DNA of 64,000 bases from Crambe crambe. Lineage: Eukaryota > Porifera > Demospongiae > Poecilosclerida > Crambeidae. The notes beneath the pieces were generated by a model that was not told the origin of the DNA, did not search any database, and saw nothing but the letters and a program-made list of their open reading frames with translations. The stretch is taken from positions 8,191,753 to 8,255,752 of the forward strand of contig OZ004584.1 in the NCBI GenBank assembly GCA_963924555.1. Reading direction: 5' to 3'. Positions 55,801 to 64,000 of the stretch are shown here, piece after piece. How positions within the stretch are numbered: the stretch's first letter is position 1; every line of letters starts with the position of its first letter. A program made the position numbers and the translations under genes.

Positions 55801-57987
55801 GAGGGGGGATGGGGACACAAGAAGGGAAGACATTTCTTCCCTTTAAAAAAAAAAAATTCTATTTCCCTTCCTTTCAGAATAATGAGATTCTTGAGCAGGA
55901 GCGTCTGCAACAGGTGCAGACTTTACTCTGTCAGTACTCTGAACTGCTGGAGGCATCCATGCCCCCCATACAGACAGCTTCCCAGGAGTTGACCGACACT
56001 GCAGGACAGATCTCACCCGAGGCGGACTTGGAGTATGCATGTACAACACTTGGCACAGGCCCAAACCAACCCGAGCAACTCTTGTTGGATTGTTATGTGA
56101 GTCAATCAATAGATACAGCCATTAAATAGGGTGGTAACTGCTGAGAAGTAGTGTCACTACCTACCCTCACTAATCTCACCAGAGCCTATTTGGATAGTGA
56201 ATGCACAGACAGTTTGAATGGATCTCTCTTCTGTATAACCTCTATCTTCTTCCTCCTCTCCTTACTATTCCACCCCCTCTCCCCCTTGGTCCTCAGGAGG
56301 AGGAAATGCGGAACACCATGGACCCTGACCGCAGACAGGCCAGCCTGGAGCGCAAGATCCAGTACATCGAGCAGGAGATTGAGCGTCAACAGAAGACACG
56401 AGCAGGGGTGGAGCAACTGGCAAAAGCTTACCAGGAACAACCTGACTTTGTGGATGAGAAAGGAGCTGACGATGTCAATAGGCAGTTGATTGAAGTGAGT
56501 TCAACTGACAAGCTTTTTACACTCTGAAACTGTTAGGGACTAGTAATAAGTGTCCTATGGATCCCAAGCAGTGTCCTGAAGGGAGACTAGTAATAAGTGT
56601 CCTATGGATCCCAAGCAGTGTCCTGAAGGGGGACTAGTAATAAGTGTCCTATGGATCCCAAGCAGTGTCCTGAAGGGGGACTAGTAATAAGTGTCCTATG
56701 GATCCCAAGCAGTGTCCTGAAGGGAGACTAGTAATAAGTGTCCTATGGATCCCAAGCAGTGTCCTGAAGGGAGACTAGTAATAAGTGTCCTATGGATCCC
56801 AAGCAGTGTCCTGAAGGGAGACTAGTAATAAGTGTCCTATGGATCCCAAGCAGTGTCCTGAAGGGAGACTAGTCCTATGGATCCCAAGCAGTGTCCTAAA
56901 GGGAGACTAGTAATAAGTGTCCTATGGATCCCAAGCAGTGTCCTGAAAGGTTCCACTGTATTATTCATAGGTGCTTTGTGGTAAGCATTACAACTTTCTA
57001 TGCAGGTGCCTGCCACTTACATAATTCAACAGCATAATCTTCTAGCACAAATGAATATCAGCTCAAAAATAGCTTGCTCACTTGCTCACTGCACATTTCC
57101 CTGCAGGCTGACTCCATACTGAATCTCCTGAAGGCAAATCATTACAAACTGCTCAGTGCTCATGCTGACATCAGCAATGCACCACGCCCCTCCAGTCAGT
57201 TTGGAGACTACATTGTTACTACTACTGATAAACATGTAAGCTAAGTTGTGCTTGTTTGCTTTGATGACCCTTTACCTATCAATGCAATGAATCTGTGAGC
57301 TTGACGATCCTGTACCCAACTTTTAAATATCTCTAGGGACAGACAATAAGTACGCTGAAAATCCCCCTGGACCAGTTAGGTTACATACAAGATGACTACC
57401 AGCCCTCTGGTTATGACAGAAAATCAACAAAGAGCAAGAGAAGCAGTTCTAAGGACTCACCAAAATTGCCCTCTAATGGGGGGTATGGGGGCGGAGCAGA
57501 GGGATACAACGAGGAAGACGAGGTACAGGTGGAGGCAGGATTCAGTGAGGACTTTGGGGATACAGAATATCCTGATCAGGACAACGGAGGAGAATGTAAG
57601 TTATAGTGGAGCTTCCGAGTAATAGTGGACACACTTGGGACCCAGCCCCTTTGTACAAAGAGAGGTCATCCTCTTTTTGAGGTTATTTTTGTATAGAGTG
57701 TGTGTGTTAAGAAGTTTCCTTTGAGGGTCCACTGCAATGGGATAGAAGATACCTCAATTATTTCTTGCAGGGGTTTGTCCCTTTAATTAAGCGTTATATT
57801 TCTTGTACATGTAGTTGTGGGAGAGTGCAGAGTGCTGTACGAGTACCAGGCCAACGAGTCTGATGAACTGAATATCGTCCCAGGAGATGTCATCAAGATC
57901 ATAGACAAGTACGACACAGAATGGTGGCAAGGGGAACTCAATGGGACCGTGGGGATCTTTCCTGCTAGCTATGTGGAGGACGTATGA
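52805..57987 (+). CDS. NOSTRIN: NOSTRIN-like F-BAR and SH3 adaptor
   Basis: Ten exons (52805-52834, 53773-53858, 54666-54891, 55002-55064, 55490-55720, 55878-56096, 56297-56494, 57107-57235, 57337-57595, 57815-57987) give 537 aa. The F-BAR domain (about 5-260) opens with FQDYFWEGNGFEELHRHMKN, typical of the family, and continues through ADVENTYVKGLHKIVKKAKQ. A second coiled coil/HR1-like part (MDPDRRQASLERKIQYIEQE) matches NOSTRIN, followed by a low-complexity acidic linker. The SH3 domain ends the protein: CRVLYEYQANESDELNIVPG, EWWQGELNGTVGIFPASYVE. NOSTRIN bends membranes and links caveolar or endocytic sites to dynamin, N-WASP and, in vertebrates, eNOS. The 30-nt first exon is chosen because it supplies the conserved F-BAR start. 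Divergent from MIOS. Confidence 0.93.
54543..54590. repeat. Interspersed repeat family 2, inverted copy
   Basis: AAGGTCACACATTAGATAACTCAGTGCAT is the reverse complement of the core at 43089-43260. It lies in a NOSTRIN intron. Confidence 0.65.
56541..56960. repeat. 47-bp minisatellite, about nine units (NOSTRIN intron)
   Basis: The unit begins TAGTAATAAGTGTCCTATGG and continues to GTGTCCTGAAGGGAGAC. Spacing is exactly 47 bp over most units; one unit is shortened near 56869. The array ends in GTGTCCTGAAAGGTTCCACTGTA, which matches the terminal inverted repeat of MITE family 1, so it may have grown from an element end. Confidence 0.95.
57603..57736 (+). mobile_element. MITE-like repeat, family 1 (NOSTRIN intron)
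   Basis: AGTGGAGCTTCCGAGTAATAG...TGGGACCCAGCCCC...GTATAGAGTGTGTGTG...GGGTCCACTGCA. It is partly deleted in the second half. Confidence 0.7.
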
Positions 57988-58292
57988 TGTCTGATGTACG
58001 TACAAAACACACCATCCATTGTAGCCATTCTTTTTACTCTGGATTACTCTCTCATACACAGCATCCAATTAGTAAGATTCCTTTACAAAGTGTTGTTGTT
58101 TTTTTTAATTTTTATTACATGACGTATGAACTTCTTATGTTATTATAAAAATAGTAACCACCTATTCCTATGAGTTGGTACAGAAAAAAAAGGCAGTTCT
58201 TGCGTTATAAAGATCACTTAATACCTGTAAACATTGCATACAATGAATTGCAGGGGGAAAACAAATTTATAAATCCCCTCTAATCATTATTT
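57988..58292. other. Convergent intergenic gap, NOSTRIN / IP6K
   Basis: About 300 bp of AT-rich DNA holding both 3' UTRs, with several A/T runs. No other feature seen. Confidence 0.5.
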
Positions 58293-61142
58293 CTAAGAAC
58301 TCCGCCCATTTTCATTACACGTCCTCCTCATTTTCTTGAAAATGGTGACAAGGGAGTTGAGTCCCACTAGGTACCCATCGTCTGGTCCTTCATAAAGGAT
58401 TGAGTCCTTATACCCAGCGTGTGTGGCGTGACCAAAATCTATCATTCTCATGTCAACCTTTGACCTTACTTCTGCTAGTTCTTCGTCAGACATAAAAGGT
58501 GGGATCAGTGGTGTTGTCATAGTGATTGGCGTGGGGGATGGGGTAGATGAAGGACCTAGGGGTGTAGTACTGGAGGTGGGTGTGGCTTGAGTTTTAAGGT
58601 CAGAGTTCGCAGTATTTAATCCATTATTCTTAGCTGCCGATGCACTTAAAAGGTATTGATCGCTCTCTTCCGCTTTCTTCGCCCTAATAAGGATTCTGTC
58701 CACTTTATCGTCATTTAGTTCCTCCTCCTCATGATGGAGCCCCTCGGGAGTTTGAACCCCATCGTATATGATGAGGAGTGAGCTGGAAAAATACCGGAAA
58801 GTAGGCAAGGATCTAATTCTTGCCATCAAGTCCTCCAGCATCTTTATCAGAGGAGAGAGAAGATCTGATCGAAAACAGAGGCCGTTATTCAGGAACGAGT
58901 GGAGGACTTGACTGAACTCCTCTACTGTCAGTTGCTTGCCAAAGTACTTGTCATAGAATACATACTGGTTCTTGGAACAATCATATTTCTAGAGGTAGCA
59001 AAAGAGCTGATAATAATAAGATTCATTATAACTCCAAATTCCCACTTAGCAGAGTGTGGGGTTATGAAATTGAGGATGTTTTAGCACACTCTCAATGCAA
59101 GAAAGAAAATTTATACGCTAACAACCTTTGAACTCTGACCTGCATGCCACAGAATCTGACCCCCAGGGAGCTGGAGGTGGAGATGGAGCAAGTGTAGACG
59201 TGCTTCATGACTTTATTTGGAGGGGCATCGTCTCCATGCTGTCTGGTTCCCACTTTCAGATCCAGAACGCTTGGAGACTGGAATTTGGTTGTCAGGTTTT
59301 CGAGAATCATGTAATCTAAGTAGCAGACATAAAAATGCTTGAAATACTGACCACACCTTATGTTAAGATCATGTTAGCAATGCTAGTCTTAATTTTTACA
59401 CTTCAGCAATTGAATTTAAGTTTTAAATTTTTCACAAAAATGTGTAATAATAGAATTTAAATATCTTTTATAAAACTGAACTTTTTCCAACTATACAAAC
59501 AGAACACAAGCTTCAAAGGCTTCAAGATATCTACAAGCTCTTACTGATACTGACTAAGCCTTTGTGAAAACCCTCAAGGAACATGCTAAACTGAAACCCC
59601 TTGGAATGTACACTCAACCAAGTCAGGAGTTCAGTGAACTACCAAATAGCAAGTTCAGCTAATGGACATTCATACCATTACATTAGGGAAGATGACACAG
59701 GTCTTAATCATGTAATTAAGAGCTGTGTCAGAACAGTATGATGTTATGGAACACTTTCTCAGAACCCATTGTTAAAGCATTCCAATAATATCCTTGGTTC
59801 ATAATTCAGTTAACTAACCATCAATTTATCATGTAATCGTGATAAATTGATGGTGTGGTTGTACCTTTAGTGAAAGTCTTCAGCTCTCCTCCGAGATCTT
59901 TCAGGATCTTGTCCATGTTTTGACTGCACATGGCTGCCCACGGATTCATATACTTTTCACCGTTCACTGGAAAGGAAACATCAACACAGTGGAAGTTAAA
60001 TGGATACATGGATTTCCCAAATCATGCAGGCGTTGCTTCCTCTCTAAGATTCTTTTGAGGTGATATTTATAAATGTAGTAGGAGTGGTAGTTACACAGAG
60101 AGTGTGGGGACCATTATCATCTAATCACAGACACTCCAAAAAACATAAACAGCCTCCAGAAAAGGATAATCATGTTTTCATTAAATCATTTGATTTCTGG
60201 GTATTGGTGAGCTGGCCTTTTGGCCTAGCTCACCTCATCAACCTTAAGGGTGTATCTTTACCACGCTCGTACGTGCTATAATGAGCTCCTCCAGTACCTT
60301 TTTAGCCTAAATATCTGATAACACCACACTTAATGGCCAAGATTATCAGTAAAACATTACTTAATTATACTCAATGTTGACACTTTGTGTCCTGACTAGA
60401 GAGGTGTCCTGATTAGAGGTGTTTGGTGTCCTCGTTTCAGGGGTGAGTTGGCAATGAGATAAAAAAAATCTCATGGAGTGGGTTCTGCTGTAGTCTCACT
60501 GTCGTGTACAGTGGGGATATTTTCAGTGCCCCTGTTATTATGTACCTTGTTTTGATGTGAAAGAAGTGACATCGCTGTGAATGGTGCTTCCAGTTGAGAC
60601 CTTTGGTAGTCTGCCTTGTGAATTGACCGACAGGGCCAGGGGGAGGGGAACGGCCTTGTCCTGAGGGGATGCCACCACGTGGATCTCTCCCGAGGGCTGA
60701 TGGACATAGCTCACGTTGATCACCCCTGGAAAAAAAAAAGTGAGGGAGGGAGGGACCCGGGGGTGGGTACAGGAATTATAAAATCAATAGTTTTGCTTGC
60801 TTGCATATAATGGTTAGCACCTATTATACCCATTATAGGCTAGAAAGAATATAACTTGGAGCTAACCAAGCTTATCACATCATAAAGCTATATCTAGGCA
60901 ACTACCATTCTTAAAAAGGAGCCCAATAGCTCTTATATCCTGATGGCCTTACCGTGATGTGTGGGAATGTAGCGCCGGATAACTTCGGGTGCTGTCTGGT
61001 AGAAAAAATGTTCTCTCGTAATGAGTGGCTTGCAGAGAGTGTCTTTGAACTTTAGCAGCAAGTGATGGCCGCCCACTTGGTGTCCGTAGTTTTCCAACAC
61101 CACGCTACCTTCTCTCTCTAGCTCTTCAAGCAGTACTGACAT
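58293..61142 (-). CDS. IP6K: Inositol hexakisphosphate kinase (IP6K)
   Basis: Five exons (61142-60953, 60725-60546, 59966-59865, 59315-59140, 58988-58293) give 447 aa. The N-terminal lobe has HQVGGHHLLLKF, CKPLITREHFFY and NPWAAMC. The inositol-binding signature PxxxDxKxG reads PSVLDLKVG (about residues 171-179), followed by TRQHGDD. Then come SLGVRFCGMQ, YVFYDKYFGKQLT, the SSSLL motif (about 284) and the metal-binding IDF motif in DMRMIDFGHAT (about 400), then YEGPDDGYLVGLNSL. A Ser/Thr/Pro-rich insert separates SSLL and IDF. The enzyme adds a phosphate to IP6 to make 5-IP7. An in-frame upstream ATG at 61277 would add 45 residues; I prefer 61142 because the CpG-rich promoter-like stretch lies between them. 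Divergent from ZSWIM2. Confidence 0.93.
59817..59854. repeat. Perfect 15-bp-arm hairpin next to an IP6K splice donor
   Basis: ACCATCAATTTATCA and its exact reverse complement flank an 8-nt loop. The structure ends 10 bp from the donor of the exon 59966-59865, on the intron side. Confidence 0.85.
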
Positions 61143-61343
61143 GTTTTCAAAAAAAGCCAGGTAATTCTGTAGGTAGGTACTAGGTGCGCTTTGGGCGGTG
61201 CCGCGCGCGCTTCTCTCGACTGTTGTAGCGCGCGCACAGAAATTAGTTTCTATAGAAACCACTTGATAAGAAAACATGAGGCTGAGCCTGAGATGTGGGA
61301 TTTTTATCAGCTAACCATGACTCCAGGTTTATAGATTCAAGTG
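61143..61343. promoter_or_regulatory. Divergent promoter region, IP6K / ZSWIM2
   Basis: About 200 bp between the start codons. It contains two CG-alternating blocks (GCGCGCGC at about 61203-61210 and 61228-61235), the most CpG-rich point in the window, as expected for a shared promoter. If IP6K starts at 61277 the gap is only 66 bp. Confidence 0.55.
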
Positions 61344-63593
61344 ATGGTGGCTAGAAGTGTATCCTGGAGAAGGATTTGTCCTGAGGATGTGGCAAACAGA
61401 ATGGATGAGGCGTTGCGGGTCACTTTCTACATAGTACATCAGGCTGGTCCAACTGCTTTCATCCTGAAAGAGGAGGGGGCAGGAAAGAAAGCAAAGGTAA
61501 GAAGTGGTTATAACTTTACCATTATCCTTAAAGTGTGCTCATGATGTCCTTAGGTGTTCTTGGGTGACCCTCATATGTGTTCATGCTCTCTCTTCAAGAA
61601 AACTCATGAACTCTGCGTCCACATACTGTGGTGAGAACCTCGTGTACAACTAGTTGTAGAAAGATAAATAAAACAGGATGTAAAGCACTGCAATGTGAGT
61701 ATAAGATAAAGAAGATCGATAACTTCTGGCCTCTCCATCTACTGAGGGTAAAAATTTTCATGATTTTACTAAATTGAAGTGTGAAATCAAATCCTCATTC
61801 CTCAGTAAAAGCAATTATTACTGTTCATAATGATACCACCTTTCCTTTTTAGGCTTTTGCTGCGGAAGTTTCGTATCCCCCCTGCCAACCCAGTGGTGTG
61901 GCAACTAGGTTTGGTGGAGAGAGAAATCAGTGAGATACTTCGTGGCTATCTTTGTCACCAAAGCCCCTCTCCTACCACCTCCAAAAAAGGTCGCTCCAAA
62001 TCACGCACTTCTAAAATCCCCCAGCGAGAAATCGGCCCGGATGACGTGTGTCCTATATGTCAGGACGACCTGTTAGGCTCGACCCATAGAATCACTTATT
62101 GTCAGTTTAGTTGTGGGAAGAGCGTACATGTGAAATGCATGAAGATATGGGCAGAACATCAAAAGTCAACTGGTGAACTCACTCTTCGTTGTCCTCTTTG
62201 CCGGGAAGACTTTGGCTCCATAATGGACTTGACATCAATTAAATCATCTCGTTTGACAGGGTCTGACCAATCGTACCAGCATTTGGGGACGACCTGTTCC
62301 CATTGTCACGTGTGTCCAATTGTGGGGAAGTGTTACAAATGCACCACCTGTGCCTGTTATCATCTCTGTCACGACTGCTTCTCCAGCAATCAAGTTCATC
62401 TCCTTCACTCCTTTCATTTCCGTCAAGTAAGAGGGTTGTCCCTGCTAATCAAGATTGTAATTAAATTCTCTTGTTATATCATCATAGCACTCCAATCAGC
62501 CATGGCGACCTGTGTCGCACCCCTCATCCACCAGATCTGCATCTCCTTCAAGTGGGAGTCCCTCCTCAATCCCATCAAGCATCATAAATGCTCTCCAGGC
62601 ACGTTCACTCACGGAAAGCGACTATGAAATCCTCCTCAGCTTGGACACCTCTTCCCCACCACACCCCCATGTAGTGGAGTCCCTCCCACACAGTGAATCC
62701 AGGCCCCACCCTCCTCATCCTGAGGGTAGGAGAAGAAGTGTACCTGAGAGAGTGATAGCATCACTGCAGGTAGAGGCTCTTGATGGGACCCACGCTCTCA
62801 TCATAACGGGGGCTCGCTGTTCTCTCTGCAATGTGCCTTACACACGTGGTGACTGGGTCAAGAAACTACCATGCAAACACAAGGTCAGCTATTAATTAGT
62901 AGGGTGGAACCTCTCAATTGATGGACATTAATTGAGTTGAGGACCAATTGTACTCTGTTAATTTTGTTGATGATCATTAAGATTTTTTCCCTCCTATTAA
63001 TTTTGGTTTCATAAACAAAAAAATGCAGGAACAGACAGGCAGATATTAGCTAAAGAGATCTAAATGTACTTTCAGTGTAAACACTTCTAATAACTCACAA
63101 AAATCAACAATTTAGCAAAACGGTCCTGCCCAGATTTGCCCTCCCCTCCTTACACAAAGTCCTAAAGAAACCCTGTCTTTACAATGGACGAAATGCTTGG
63201 TTCCAACTTGTTTGTCATCGAGTGGTTCCACTGTAAGAGATTAGAAATGATCAATGAATGCATGATCTTTTTTCATTCTTGCAGTTTCATCGTGGTTGTA
63301 TAGATGAGTGGTTACATGCGGGTCACACTTCATGTCCAGTGGATGGTAAAGCTGTGCTACAGACCCACCCTCGTCATCGTGCCAATGGTAATGGTAGACA
63401 TGCCGTCCAACAGGTCAAGGACGGCCCCCCTTCATCGGGACGAAGGCATGTTATAGCACCACTTACCAGAGCAAGACCTGCAGGAGGCTCACATGACCCA
63501 GAGGACGTTGAGTTCACTGTATCAGGTCAAGGAATCAGAGAAGGAGGAGGTGCTACTCTCACTAGTGCAACAAAGGAAAAGAGAAAAAAGTAA
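61344..63593 (+). CDS. ZSWIM2: ZSWIM2-like E3 ubiquitin ligase (SWIM, RING, ZZ, RING)
   Basis: Five exons (61344-61496, 61554-61630, 61853-62426, 62488-62883, 63285-63593) give 502 aa. Domain order equals human ZSWIM2: a SWIM zinc finger (CSC at 60-62, then C72 and H74, in MCSCSLFKKTHELCVHILW), RING1 from about 142 (CPICQDD, CGKSVHVKCM, CPLCREDF), a ZZ finger (CSHCHVCPIVGKCYKC, CYHLCHDCF), and RING2 (CSLCNVPYTRGDW, CKHKFHRGCIDEWL, CPVDG) at about 381-420. GPTAFILKEE before the SWIM finger also matches the family. The human protein is a ubiquitin ligase of testis linked to apoptosis. The Pro/Ser-rich linker between ZZ and RING2 is lineage-specific. Divergent from IP6K. Confidence 0.93.
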
Positions 63594-63860
63594 TTATACG
63601 ATAGGTGGGTAGAAAAGGAGAATATCAGATGTCCCAGACTAATTTAAGAAGAGAACTCCCTATAATCAAACCACTTAGTGATATCCCATTGAGATAGACT
63701 AATTTGAGAGGAGAACTCCCTAGCTATAATTATTTAGTGATGTTCCATTGTACATCCAATTGAGGCTCCCCCTTGTCATATATATAGAACAAAAAGTCAC
63801 ATTAATACCTCAGCCACCAGCTCCAACTCTTCTCAGCTTCAGAGTATCACGATCACAACA
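63594..63860. other. Intergenic after ZSWIM2, with a short tandem duplication
   Basis: AGACTAATTTAAGAAGAGAACTCCCT and a near copy 75 bp later (about 63638-63745). A TATATATA stretch at 63779-63786 lies about 80 bp before the ATG at 63861. Confidence 0.5.
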
Positions 63861-64000
63861 ATGGACACCATGCCCAATTTACCGCACCCACAAAAAATCA
63901 CCACTGCCATGTCTTCCTCTCTGCTCAACAGTAGCAAGGACATACATGAAACAATCGTACTCAGTGATAAACTCAGCCCTTCTCACACCATACACGATCC
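63861..64000 (+). CDS. Possible first exon of a further gene, cut by the window end
   Basis: An ATG at 63861 opens a frame that runs to the window edge (46 codons, MDTMPNLPHPQKITTAMSSS...). It follows a TATA-like stretch at a suitable distance. No family is recognisable from this length. Confidence 0.35.
   Translation, partial: MDTMPNLPHPQKITTAMSSSLLNSSKDIHETIVLSDKLSPSHTIHD

Noticed and set aside
56541-56960. Regular 47-bp repeat array as a possible CRISPR
   Set aside because: Units are identical along their whole length with no unique spacers, and the genome is animal. It is a minisatellite; the same holds for the 26-bp array at 43639-43800.

Overview
This is a stretch of nuclear genome from an early-branching animal, most probably a sponge (demosponge-like). 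The genes are intron-rich and metazoan in content: a paired-class homeobox gene, NOSTRIN, a DOK adaptor, CIR1, MIOS, ZSWIM2 and an IP6 kinase. The DNA is AT-rich with long simple-sequence tracts, the MITE-like repeats are short, and a nuclear copy of mitochondrial nad4 is present. The sponge assignment is inference; 'non-bilaterian metazoan' is safer.

Layout. 1-18862 (+): last six coding exons of SF3B1, with two introns of about 8 kb. 19411-21172 (+): Q50 paired-class homeobox gene in three exons. 21712-25953 (+): complete DDX1 in 19 exons, 737 aa. 26119-28242 (-): Acl4-like TPR chaperone. 28606-30541 (+): complete CIR1, divergent from it. 30703-32784 (-): a two-exon gene joining a CAP-Gly domain, a coiled coil and a TKL-type kinase. 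32902-34078 (-): broken DOK copy carrying a nad4 insert. 34286-39515: second copy of the same block, holding an Acl4 scrap, a 5'-truncated CIR1, a second intact CAP-Gly kinase and the DOK exon. The functional DOK gene runs on to 44675. 44966-52483 (-): complete MIOS in 28 exons, 929 aa. 52805-57987 (+): NOSTRIN. 58293-61142 (-): IP6K. 61344-63593 (+): ZSWIM2. 63861-64000 (+): possible first exon of another gene.

The main event is a direct tandem duplication of about 7.4 kb. Its unit ran from inside the Acl4 gene to inside DOK intron 2. Only the CAP-Gly kinase was copied whole. The flanking genes left complementary scraps: copy A kept whole Acl4 and CIR1 but a dead DOK, while copy B kept whole DOK but fragments of Acl4 and CIR1. 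Copy B later lost about 2.07 kb. Copy A lost part of the DOK PTB region and took in about 350 bp of mitochondrial DNA. The insert is absent from copy B, so it most simply came after the duplication.

The CAP-Gly-coiled coil-kinase architecture is the best candidate for something undescribed. CIR1, MIOS (GATOR2), DDX1, SF3B1 and IP6K are conserved housekeeping or signalling genes. DOK and NOSTRIN are membrane and tyrosine-kinase signalling adaptors, and ZSWIM2 is a ubiquitin ligase. Genes are tightly packed, with divergent pairs (Acl4/CIR1, MIOS/NOSTRIN, IP6K/ZSWIM2). Several introns carry unusually long CT tracts next to their 3' splice sites.
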